Assembly (NCBI GenBank): GCA_017305925.1
Contig: JAFKJW010000055.1
Coordinates: 1 to 48,254, forward strand
From: Hyphomicrobiales bacterium
GTDB taxonomy: Bacteria; Pseudomonadota; Alphaproteobacteria; Rhizobiales; Rhizobiaceae
DNA length: 48,254 nucleotides
Reading direction: 5' to 3'
The position numbers and the translations under genes are program-made. Below the pieces are notes generated by a model. It was not told where the DNA came from, ran no database searches, and was given only the letters and a program-made list of their open reading frames with translations. Each line of letters begins with the position of its first letter. Position 1 is the stretch's first letter. Positions 27,012-34,461 of the stretch are shown piece by piece.

Positions 27012-27278
27012 ATGCCTCAACTGCTAGGCTCGCGCATTCCCCTGGCGTCGCTGATCCAGACGCTTGCTGTCGTCGATTATTTGAGCTTCGACCGTGCCGC
27101 GCGGGCGCGCGGCGTAAGCCAGTCAAACGTCAGTGCAAGGATCAAGGCGCTGGAGGAAGACTTTGGAATCCTCCTGTTCGGGCGCAACGCGCGCGGCGAG
27201 ACGTTCCTTGTCCGTCACGGCGGCGGCATTCGGCATCTATGGTCGATCGCTAATAGATGGGAGGGCGCGTCATGTTAA
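27012..27278 (+). pseudogene. LysR-type regulator, truncated after its DNA-binding domain
   Basis: The start is a typical LysR helix-turn-helix: ASLIQTLAVVDYLSFDRAAR, then VSQSNVSARIKALEEDFGI and LLFGRNARG. Normally this is followed by a linker helix and a 200-residue effector domain; here the frame turns to unrelated residues after about 60 and ends at 88. The next gene's start overlaps its end. It may be a remnant, or a short DNA-binding protein kept by mobile elements; I favour a remnant. Confidence 0.55.
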
Positions 27279-28055
27279 GTATTAATTGGCGTGCGACAGC
27301 GGCTTACGGATACGCGAAAATTATTCCTCCTTCCGATTTCGCATGGGAGTATCTTCGTCGCCATGAGGACTATCATCGCGACTTCCAGACCATTGCCCGC
27401 GTGAAGGAACCGGGAGCGGCTCATCTGGAAGCATTCTCGCAGCGTTGGGGGTTGCGATTTCCCATGCGATCCCGAAACCCCGCCTGACCGCCAATCTCTA
27501 TTCTGGACTCCAAGCCTACAGCCGCAGGCTGTTCTCCTGTCTCCGGTGCAGCATCGTGACGGGGCGACGGAGCCGATAGTCACACTGGCCCATCTGTCCG
27601 GCCTCGACCTGCGGCACGCACCGGACGGGTGGCATGGAATCTGGCGTGTCGATGGCGTTACGCATCAATTCTGGCTGCCCGAGGCCGTGCCTGATGCAGC
27701 CGCCTTCTACGCCGTATCCCTTCCAATGGATTCCTTTCTCGAATTACGCGCCCATGCGGCCCGCCGTTTTTGGCGGTCCCTCAACGGTCGTCCGCCGGGG
27801 CCGGATTTCCGGGCGCTGCCCATACAACTCCGGCAAAGGCATATCCTGTCCCTGCGCGCACTCGACGCCCGCCTGCGTGGCGAAAGCTACCGGACCATCG
27901 CCGAAGTGCTGCTCGGATTCAGTGGCACGAAAGAGGATTGGGAAATCGACCCGCGTAAGAACAAGGCCCGCCGTCTCGTCGCCCACGGCGTCAAGATGAT
28001 GCGCGGCGGCTATCGTCTCCTGCTGCACTATCCCATCAAAACGGACGGCCATTGA
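27272..28055 (+). pseudogene. DUF6499-DUF2285 regulator-like protein, frameshifted
   Basis: The first part (INWRATAAY, then PPSDFAWEYLRRHEDYHRDF, then RWGLRF) is the small transcriptional-regulator-like domain DUF6499; the second (FWLPEAVPDAAAFYAVSLPM, LRALDARLRGESYRTIAEVL) is DUF2285. In rhizobial elements the two form one protein of about 250 residues. Here they are joined only if TTT at 27458-27460 is read as TT, giving FPCDPETPPDRQSLFWTPSL across the join. As written the first frame ends at 27487. The ATG at 27272 follows GGGAGGG. The family is common on integrative elements and is thought to have a regulatory role. Confidence 0.7.
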
Positions 28056-28079
28056 GCGCGACAGCATCGCCGGGAATGC

Positions 28080-28940
28080 TTAGATTCCGAACCGCTCCCG
28101 CATGTCTCCGGCCTTCGCCCATTCGTCGCCGGGTATTCGGTCGATCAGTTCCTTCATCACCCGGACAAACGTGGTCTTGAGCGTTTCGTCGGTCAGGGCC
28201 TTGGCGCGATCCGTCGAAAGCAATGGGCGCATGTCGGTAAAGAAGGTCGGATTGGCGAGTTTCTGGAACATGCGCTGTTGCGCTTCGGCCTTGGAAATCG
28301 TCACCTTCGCTTTTTCGAGATAGAGCCGAAAACATTTGACGATCCGAGCTGTGTCCAGCCCCTCGAACACTGTGAGCGCGTGATCGAGGTCGAAGAGATC
28401 GCGGCCCTTGTTGCGCTGAAGCAAGGCCCGCAACTTGGTCGCCAGCATTTCCTCTCGCGAGAATGTAGGGATTGCGGCCCTGCTGGTGAACCACGGATTT
28501 TCGATGCCGAACGGTATCTCGATGGGCGGATCGTAGGCTTCCCGCTCGCGCGTGTTGATCTCGATCTTGAGGTTGATACGCACGTCAGCGGGTTCGCCTT
28601 CCGCATCGACGCGAAAGCGAAGCTTGGGAGCGACGGGGCTTGGATTGGACTTTGCCTTGCCAAGCCACGGTTCCAGCACGGCGCGAACACCATCGAGGAC
28701 TGGCCCAATCGGGCCGGCGCTCGTTCGCACGAGGTCGATGTCTTCCGAATAGCGCAGAGGCGCGGGGAAATGCAGCTTGTTGAGCGCCGTGCCGCCACGG
28801 AAGCGCAGTTCGCCACGCAAGAAAGGATCGGAGAAAATGGCGACAAGCGCGCGGCTGATGATGAGGTCTTGCTCGATCTGCCGCTGGCTTGCCCATGGCG
28901 CGACACGGCTCCAGGCGGTGATGTAATTCTGCGGGATCAT
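28080..28940 (-). CDS. abiEii: AbiEii/AbiGii-family nucleotidyltransferase toxin
   Basis: The 286-residue product is the toxin of an AbiE-type (type IV) toxin-antitoxin system. The nucleotidyltransferase core is ELRFRGGTALNKLH followed by RYSEDIDLVRT, where the two Asp bind metal; FSREEMLATKLRALLQRNKG with RDLFDLDHAL is the third conserved block. Related toxins attach nucleotides to tRNA or use GTP to stop growth upon phage infection. Its start overlaps the antitoxin stop (ATGA), as usual with antitoxin first. It converges on the DUF2285 gene, 24 bases apart. Confidence 0.93.
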   Translation of the reverse strand: MIPQNYITAWSRVAPWASQRQIEQDLIISRALVAIFSDPFLRGELRFRGGTALNKLHFPAPLRYSEDIDLVRTSAGPIGPVLDGVRAVLEPWLGKAKSNPSPVAPKLRFRVDAEGEPADVRINLKIEINTREREAYDPPIEIPFGIENPWFTSRAAIPTFSREEMLATKLRALLQRNKGRDLFDLDHALTVFEGLDTARIVKCFRLYLEKAKVTISKAEAQQRMFQKLANPTFFTDMRPLLSTDRAKALTDETLKTTFVRVMKELIDRIPGDEWAKAGDMRERFGI

Positions 28941-29764
28941 TCGTCGATCTCCGGCGGCCGGCGGACGATCACGCGCCAGCGTGCATCGCGTTCGGATGGC
29001 GGCGGCGACAAATCAGGATCGCCCGCCTGCTTGGGATCGAGTTCGACCCACGGCAGCGATCCGCGCGCCGACAGCGCCACGAACATCGCCTCCGCGATCT
29101 GTGGATACCCCAGCTTTCCGAGCAGATGCCCGAGGCGCTGCACGACCGCCTTCTCGAAAGCGCCCGACAGGGCAGCGAGCTTTTCCGGTTGCAGCCGTTC
29201 GGCAAGCTCGGAAAGCACCGTCGCAATATTGTCCAGGCCCGCGCCGGATTGCGGATAGCGCACCAGATCGAGCGCCGTGAGTTCCGACGAGGACAGCTTC
29301 ATATAGCCCGATTGCGTCTTGCGATCCTCGATCCCCGCCGCCACCGCCGCCATGTCCTTGCGATAGGAAAAGGCGATCCGCGTCCGCCCGGCCTCGATGT
29401 TGGGCAGGAGCTTGTTCGTGACGACCTGAAACTCCATGACGGCCTGGTGGGAAGCGCCGTGAGCCGCGGCCGCCGTTAGCAGGCCCACATAATAGGGCCG
29501 CTGCTCATGGCGCATCAGGGCGTCGATATACCATTCGGGCGGCGGCGCTCCTGCTGTGGCGTGCTGAGGCGGCACGATCACATAGAAGCCGCGCCGGGGC
29601 CGGAGAAGCTGGCCGCGCTGCTGCAAACGCTCGGCGGCGTCGAGGAACGCGCCCCGGCTGACGCCGACCTCCTTCTGCGCCTCGTCCGCAGAAAAAACTC
29701 CCCGGCCCCTGGCCAGCAGGCCGGAGGCGTAGGAGGCCAGGGCTGACCGCTCGACTCGAATCAT
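28937..29764 (-). CDS. abiEi: AbiEi-family antitoxin, DNA-binding
   Basis: The 275-residue product has the AbiEi N-terminal winged helix (GVFSADEAQKEVGVSRGAFL, then LRPRRGFYVIVPP) and the AbiEi-3/4-like C-terminal part (YYVGLLTAAAAHGASHQAVM, FQVVTNKLLPNI, YMKLSSSELTALDLVRYP). AbiEi neutralises the toxin and represses its own promoter by binding repeats. Two long direct repeats lie immediately upstream (29773-29860), fitting that role. It is coupled to the toxin gene by a four-base overlap. Confidence 0.92.
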   Translation of the reverse strand: MIRVERSALASYASGLLARGRGVFSADEAQKEVGVSRGAFLDAAERLQQRGQLLRPRRGFYVIVPPQHATAGAPPPEWYIDALMRHEQRPYYVGLLTAAAAHGASHQAVMEFQVVTNKLLPNIEAGRTRIAFSYRKDMAAVAAGIEDRKTQSGYMKLSSSELTALDLVRYPQSGAGLDNIATVLSELAERLQPEKLAALSGAFEKAVVQRLGHLLGKLGYPQIAEAMFVALSARGSLPWVELDPKQAGDPDLSPPPSERDARWRVIVRRPPEIDE

Positions 29765-29772
29765 ATGTCATT

Positions 29773-29860
29773 ATCCGCTTTAAGGGCGGAAATATCAATA
29801 TGATCCATATTCTGAATCATCGTTGAAAATCCGCTTTCAAGGCCGATTTTTCGATATGAT
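29773..29860. promoter_or_regulatory. Two 32-bp imperfect direct repeats upstream of abiEi
   Basis: The segments at 29773-29804 and 29829-29860 both begin ATCCGCTTT and end ATATGAT, and agree at 25 of 32 positions when aligned by eye. Each holds a short inverted repeat (TCCGC/GCGGA in the first). They start 9 bases upstream of abiEi and recur at a 56-base interval. AbiEi proteins bind paired repeats in their promoter, so these are its likely operators. They may also act on the divergent HTH gene. Confidence 0.7.
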
Positions 29861-29971
29861 GCTGTGACGATCCCATCTCCTGCCACCGCAAGCCTGCTAT
29901 GGGGGCGAGCGACCGCCGCAATCTTCTCGAATTTTCTGTATGCTTCGTTGGATACGACTCATGATGGACAT

Positions 29972-30187
29972 ATGACCGACGAAATCCTGACGATCCGGGA
30001 GATGGCCGAATTTCTCAAGATCAATGAGAAGACCGCCTACAAGCTCGCCCTCGCGGGCGAGATTCCCGGCTTCAAGGTCGGCGGGTCGTGGCGCTTCGAG
30101 CGGCAGGAAATTGCAAGATGGATAAAGCGTAAGATAGAAGAACAAAAAAAGGGGGCAACCGGGGGTGACAATTCAGCGCCATGTTAA
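29972..30187 (+). CDS. Small helix-turn-helix (excisionase-family) DNA-binding protein
   Basis: The 71-residue product is a MerR-like helix-turn-helix of the excisionase-family type: LTIREMAEFLKINEKTAYKL, then AGEIPGFKVGGSWRFERQEI, ARWIKRKIEEQKK. Such proteins often precede restriction or DNA-repair operons and may act as controllers. The ATG at 29972 starts the family's usual opening; the frame from 29864 crosses the repeat region. It lies 75 bases before the restriction gene on the same strand, so it may time expression of that locus, like a C protein. This is inference. Confidence 0.8.
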   Translation: MTDEILTIREMAEFLKINEKTAYKLALAGEIPGFKVGGSWRFERQEIARWIKRKIEEQKKGATGGDNSAPC

Positions 30188-30262
30188 ATCACGCGTTCAC
30201 GAACTGGGTGAAATGCGTCCGACCCCTATTCTTGCTGTGGCGAAGACGAGGCGCGCGCACCC

Positions 30263-33200
30263 ATGACGACGCCAGCCAGTCCGTTCTTCGAACAGCCCAT
30301 CCTCAATTCCCCTTACGAGGAGCCGACCCGGTACCATCCGTTAGATGCTGAAGGGCAGCCGCTTAATGAGGAGCCGCGCGACGGGCGGCGAAAGTCCGAA
30401 CTCATCACGCCTGTCCCAAAGCCACGTAAGAAGAAGCAGAAGAACGCGGGCAAGGATCAGGCGGTTCTTGACCTGTCTGGTGATGATGGGGTTTCGACCG
30501 AGGAACAGGAATACAACCCGACTCCCATCATCAATGAAATTCGCAGCCATGTGGGCGAATGGCGGCGCTCGAATCCTGCCGTATGGGGCGTCACGCCTGC
30601 CACGGCGCGTCTTCTTAATTATTGGCGCAGCCACCAGTTTCAGGGGGTGCGCCCCTTCTTCTGCCAGGTGGAGGCCGTCGAAACCGTCATCTGGCTGACG
30701 GAGGTTGCCCGCACCAAGCGTCAGTATGCACATATCTGGGAACATATTCTGGGGGCCAACGAACAGGCCAATCCAGAATTGCTTCGCCTTGCTATGAAGA
30801 TGGCGACCGGCGCGGGCAAAACCACGGTGATGGCGATGCTGATCGCGTGGCAGACGGTGAACGCCATGCGCTCTCCGACCAGCACGCATTTCTCGCGCGG
30901 CTTTCTAGTCATAGCGCCAGGCATCACGATCAAGGACCGCCTGCGCGTCCTGCTACCCAGCGACATCGAAAGCTACTACCGCGCCCGCGAGTTGGTTCCC
31001 GGCGACATGCTGGAGGACATCAACAAGGCCAAGATCGTCATCACCAACTACCACGCGCTTCAACTCAAGGACGTGCTGGAGTTGAACAAGGTCGGGCGGT
31101 CGCTGCTGCAAGGCCGTCACGCGCCTATCGTGACCAAGGAAACCGAAGGCCAGATGGTTCGCCGCGTGGCCGAAGAACTCATGGGCCTTAAGAACATCGC
31201 CGTCATCAACGACGAAGCCCACCATTGCTACCGGGAAAAGCCGAACAACAAGGACATCGACGACCTGACCGGCGACGACAAGGCCATCGCCAAGGAAGAG
31301 AATGAGGCCGCGCGGCTTTGGATCAGCGGCATCGAAATGTTCAAGCGCAAGCTGGGCGTTCGCGCCATTTACGATCTGTCCGCCACGCCGTTTTTCCTAC
31401 GTGGCTCGGGCTATGCCGAGGGTACGCTCTTTCCGTGGACGATCAGCGATTTTTCGCTGATGGACGCCATCGAGTGCGGCATCGTAAAGCTGCCGCGCGT
31501 TCCGACTGCCGACAACATCCCCGACGCGGACGTACCGGTGTTCCGCGACCTGTGGGAGCATATCCGCGACGAGATGCCGAAGAAGGGGCGCGGCAAGGGT
31601 CAGGGCGACCTTGACCCCAACTCGCTTCCCGCCAAGCTGCAAACCGCCCTTGTCGCCCTCTACAACCACTATCAGGAGACTTACGAGAAGTGGATAAAGG
31701 CGGGCATCGACACGCCGCCGGTGTTCATCGTCGTCTGCAACAATACCTCCACGTCGAAGTTGGTCTATGAATGGATTTCCGGCTGGCAGCGCCCCGTCGC
31801 CGAGGACAGCGAGGAACTGCGTACCGTCCACCACGGCCACCTTTCGCTGTTCAGCAATTTCGATGAACACGGCAACCGCATTGCCCGTCCCAATACGCTG
31901 CTGATCGACTCCAAGCAGCTTGAATCGGGTGAAGCGCTCGACGACGATTTCCGCCGGGCCGCCGCCCTTGAGATCGAGCAATACAAGCGCGAGATCGCGC
32001 AGCGCTCCGGCGCGGGCGAAGTCGGGGATTTGTCCGATTCCGACCTTCTACGTGAGGTCATGAACACGGTCGGCAAGAAGGGGCGGCTTGGGGAACAAGT
32101 GCGCTGCGTCGTGTCTGTCGCCATGCTGACCGAGGGCTGGGACACAAACACCGTAACCCATATTCTCGGCGTTCGCGCGTTCGGCACCCAGCTTTTGTGC
32201 GAGCAAGTCGTCGGGCGCGGCCTGCGCCGCTATTCCTACGATCTGAACGCCGAGGGGCTGTTCAACGTCGAATATGCCGACATCATGGGCATCCCGTTCG
32301 ACTTCACGGCGAAGCCCCAGGTCGCCCCTGTCAAGCCACCCAAGAAGATGACGCGCGTGGCGGCTGTGCGCGAGCGCGCGGCGCTCGAAATGATCTTTCC
32401 GCGCGTCGTCGGCTACCGCATCGACCTGCCCGAAGAAAAGCTGCAAGCCAACTTCACTCCGAATTCAAAGCTCACTCTCACTCCCGATATGGTCGGGCCG
32501 GGACAGACCTTGCTTGAGGGCATCGTCGGCGAAGGCGTAACCCTCACCGTCGCCGAAATGAAGGACAAGCGCCCCAGCACCGTGTCCTACGAGCTGGCGA
32601 AGTATCTTCTCTATTCCTACTTCAAGGACGCCGACGGCGAACCCAAGTTGTACCTGTTCTATCAAATCCAGCGCATCGTCCGGCGCTGGATCGACGAAGG
32701 CTATCTTGAGTGCAAGGGCGGCACAGGCCCGTGGATGCTCCAAATCCTAGGCATCGCCGCGCAGGCCGCTGAGCGCATCTATAACGGTATCGCCGCCGCC
32801 ATTGGCGACGAAGAACGCATCCGCGCCGTTCTCGACCCATACAATCCGAAAGGCTCGACCCGTCATGTCGGATTCATGACCAGCAAAGACCTTTACGAAA
32901 CCGATCCGACCAAGAGCCACATTAACTACGTCGTCTGCGACAGCGATTGGGAGGCGGAGTTTGCCCGCGCCGCCGAAGATCACCCGCGCGTCCTCTCCTA
33001 CCTCAAGAATCAGGGCCTTGGCCTTGAAGTCCCGTACAAGGATGGATCGACGGCGCGGTTCTACCTGCCGGATTTCATCGTCAACATCGACGATGGGCGC
33101 GGCCCCGACGATCCTCTGCACCTAATCGTCGAGGTCAAGGGCTATCGCCGCGAGAATGTGAAGCTCAAATCCGAAACCATGCGTCAGAAGTGGATCAGGG

Positions 33201-33352
33201 GCGTCAACAACCTTGGAACGTATGGCCGTTGGACGTTCGAGGAATTCAACGATGTGTTCGAGATGCAGAAGGAATTCGCTGGGCTGATCGACCGTGCGGT
33301 CGAAGCGAACGGCGATAGTTCCCACCTGTCAGCGGCAACGGGGCGCGCATGA
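30263..33352 (+). CDS. Type III-like restriction subunit (SF2 helicase plus PD-(D/E)xK nuclease)
   Basis: The 1029-residue product resembles Res of type III systems. A charged head (1-90) precedes the SF2 motor: Walker A MATGAGKTTVM (K186), the DEAH box INDEAHHCY (D317), DLSATPFFLRGSG, then TEGWDTNTVTHILGVRAFG and EQVVGRGLRR. Near the C-terminus LPDFIVNID (P936-D937) and LIVEVKGYR (E957-V-K959) form a PD-(D/E)xK nuclease. It would translocate along and cut unmodified foreign DNA with the methyltransferase encoded at 34461. It is close to what databases call the BPTD_3080 family, from memory. Its stop overlaps the next start (ATGA). Confidence 0.9.
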   Translation: MTTPASPFFEQPILNSPYEEPTRYHPLDAEGQPLNEEPRDGRRKSELITPVPKPRKKKQKNAGKDQAVLDLSGDDGVSTEEQEYNPTPIINEIRSHVGEWRRSNPAVWGVTPATARLLNYWRSHQFQGVRPFFCQVEAVETVIWLTEVARTKRQYAHIWEHILGANEQANPELLRLAMKMATGAGKTTVMAMLIAWQTVNAMRSPTSTHFSRGFLVIAPGITIKDRLRVLLPSDIESYYRARELVPGDMLEDINKAKIVITNYHALQLKDVLELNKVGRSLLQGRHAPIVTKETEGQMVRRVAEELMGLKNIAVINDEAHHCYREKPNNKDIDDLTGDDKAIAKEENEAARLWISGIEMFKRKLGVRAIYDLSATPFFLRGSGYAEGTLFPWTISDFSLMDAIECGIVKLPRVPTADNIPDADVPVFRDLWEHIRDEMPKKGRGKGQGDLDPNSLPAKLQTALVALYNHYQETYEKWIKAGIDTPPVFIVVCNNTSTSKLVYEWISGWQRPVAEDSEELRTVHHGHLSLFSNFDEHGNRIARPNTLLIDSKQLESGEALDDDFRRAAALEIEQYKREIAQRSGAGEVGDLSDSDLLREVMNTVGKKGRLGEQVRCVVSVAMLTEGWDTNTVTHILGVRAFGTQLLCEQVVGRGLRRYSYDLNAEGLFNVEYADIMGIPFDFTAKPQVAPVKPPKKMTRVAAVRERAALEMIFPRVVGYRIDLPEEKLQANFTPNSKLTLTPDMVGPGQTLLEGIVGEGVTLTVAEMKDKRPSTVSYELAKYLLYSYFKDADGEPKLYLFYQIQRIVRRWIDEGYLECKGGTGPWMLQILGIAAQAAERIYNGIAAAIGDEERIRAVLDPYNPKGSTRHVGFMTSKDLYETDPTKSHINYVVCDSDWEAEFARAAEDHPRVLSYLKNQGLGLEVPYKDGSTARFYLPDFIVNIDDGRGPDDPLHLIVEVKGYRRENVKLKSETMRQKWIRGVNNLGTYGRWTFEEFNDVFEMQKEFAGLIDRAVEANGDSSHLSAATGRA

Positions 33353-34461
33353 CAGACGCCGACCTTCCGAGACTGCCCGGCGAAATCGTCTATCACTTCG
33401 ATGTTGATCGCAGCAGCATACCGCTGTCGCAGTTCATCGACACCGCGCGCGCCACTCAGGAAATCATCGACGATTTCAACAAGACGCTTTTCGACGAAAA
33501 GCTGAAATACGAGCTTCGGGTCAAGACGCCGGAAGAAGGGAGTTTGCTCGAAGTTCTCGCGGTTGTCGTGACCGTGGGTGGCTCCGTTCTCGCGTTCCTG
33601 GGTACGGACATTGGGAAAGCCTTTTTCAAGGGAATCACAACGGAAGAACCCGCAGCCTGGGCCGAGAAAGTTGGTGCCGCTATCCGCCAGAGGTTCCTAA
33701 AACCAAAGGCATCAGTGGAGGCGGAGGGTTCCGAAGTCCTTGTTGAAGCCGTTGACTTGGTTCCCGACGTATCGCCCGCCAAAGACCTTTCAAATGAAAT
33801 CGAGGGCGAGGCTATCGCGCTAGTCCTGATAGGTTTCCTGGAGCTTGAAACCGAGCGGCTGAAATCAATCGGCATAACGCCAGAGAAGTTTCGGACCGCT
33901 TTCCAGGGGCGCAATCGGGTCTTCAAAAGCTGTATCGACAATCCCGAGGTGAAAGGCATTGGCTTCAGCAGAAAGCCGGAATTTGCAATCAAGCGTAGCG
34001 ACTTTCCGCAGCGGATTACGCAACTGCCCGATAAACTTCCCGACGATCCTATCAAACCGATCGAGTTGAATTTCGAAACGGTCGATATTGCTGTCAATTC
34101 ACCGAACTGGAAGCGCGACGGCCGCAACTGGCAAGCAGCTACCGGCAAACATCAGGACATTTCGTTTTCGATAGAGGACGAGAGCTTCTGGCAGCGGGTT
34201 GAGCAACGCGATTCCAATCTAAAGCCAACAATCCGCGACAACATGCGCGTGCAATGGGCTTATCCGGCAGGGACTGCAAAGCCCACGCATGTGAAGGTCT
34301 TTCGTGTCCTCTCCTATAACGGCTTCCAACTTTCGGCGCCCATGACCGATCAAGAAATTCAAGCACTTCAAAGCACGGTTCACTTTGTGGAGCCGGACAC
34401 ACCTGATCTTTTCGATGAACGTCGCGGCCCGAACGACGAGAACAACAAAGGGGACGAATAG
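33349..34461 (+). CDS. Unrecognised protein embedded between restriction and methylase genes
   Basis: I do not recognise the family. The 370-residue product opens with a mixed region (YHFDVDRSSIPLSQFIDTAR, then DDFNKTLFDEKLKYELRV), followed by one hydrophobic stretch at about residues 66-85 (LLEVLAVVVTVGGSVLAFLG) and a GTDIGKAFFKGI motif. The rest is charged and soluble, with an acidic tail. The hydrophobic part may be a membrane anchor or buried helix; there is no signal peptide. It overlaps both neighbours (ATGA with the restriction gene, TAGTG with the methylase), so it is made in step with them and is unlikely to be a bystander. GC is about 53% in a 60-base sample, lower than its neighbours. 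Confidence 0.85.
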   Translation: MTDADLPRLPGEIVYHFDVDRSSIPLSQFIDTARATQEIIDDFNKTLFDEKLKYELRVKTPEEGSLLEVLAVVVTVGGSVLAFLGTDIGKAFFKGITTEEPAAWAEKVGAAIRQRFLKPKASVEAEGSEVLVEAVDLVPDVSPAKDLSNEIEGEAIALVLIGFLELETERLKSIGITPEKFRTAFQGRNRVFKSCIDNPEVKGIGFSRKPEFAIKRSDFPQRITQLPDKLPDDPIKPIELNFETVDIAVNSPNWKRDGRNWQAATGKHQDISFSIEDESFWQRVEQRDSNLKPTIRDNMRVQWAYPAGTAKPTHVKVFRVLSYNGFQLSAPMTDQEIQALQSTVHFVEPDTPDLFDERRGPNDENNKGDE

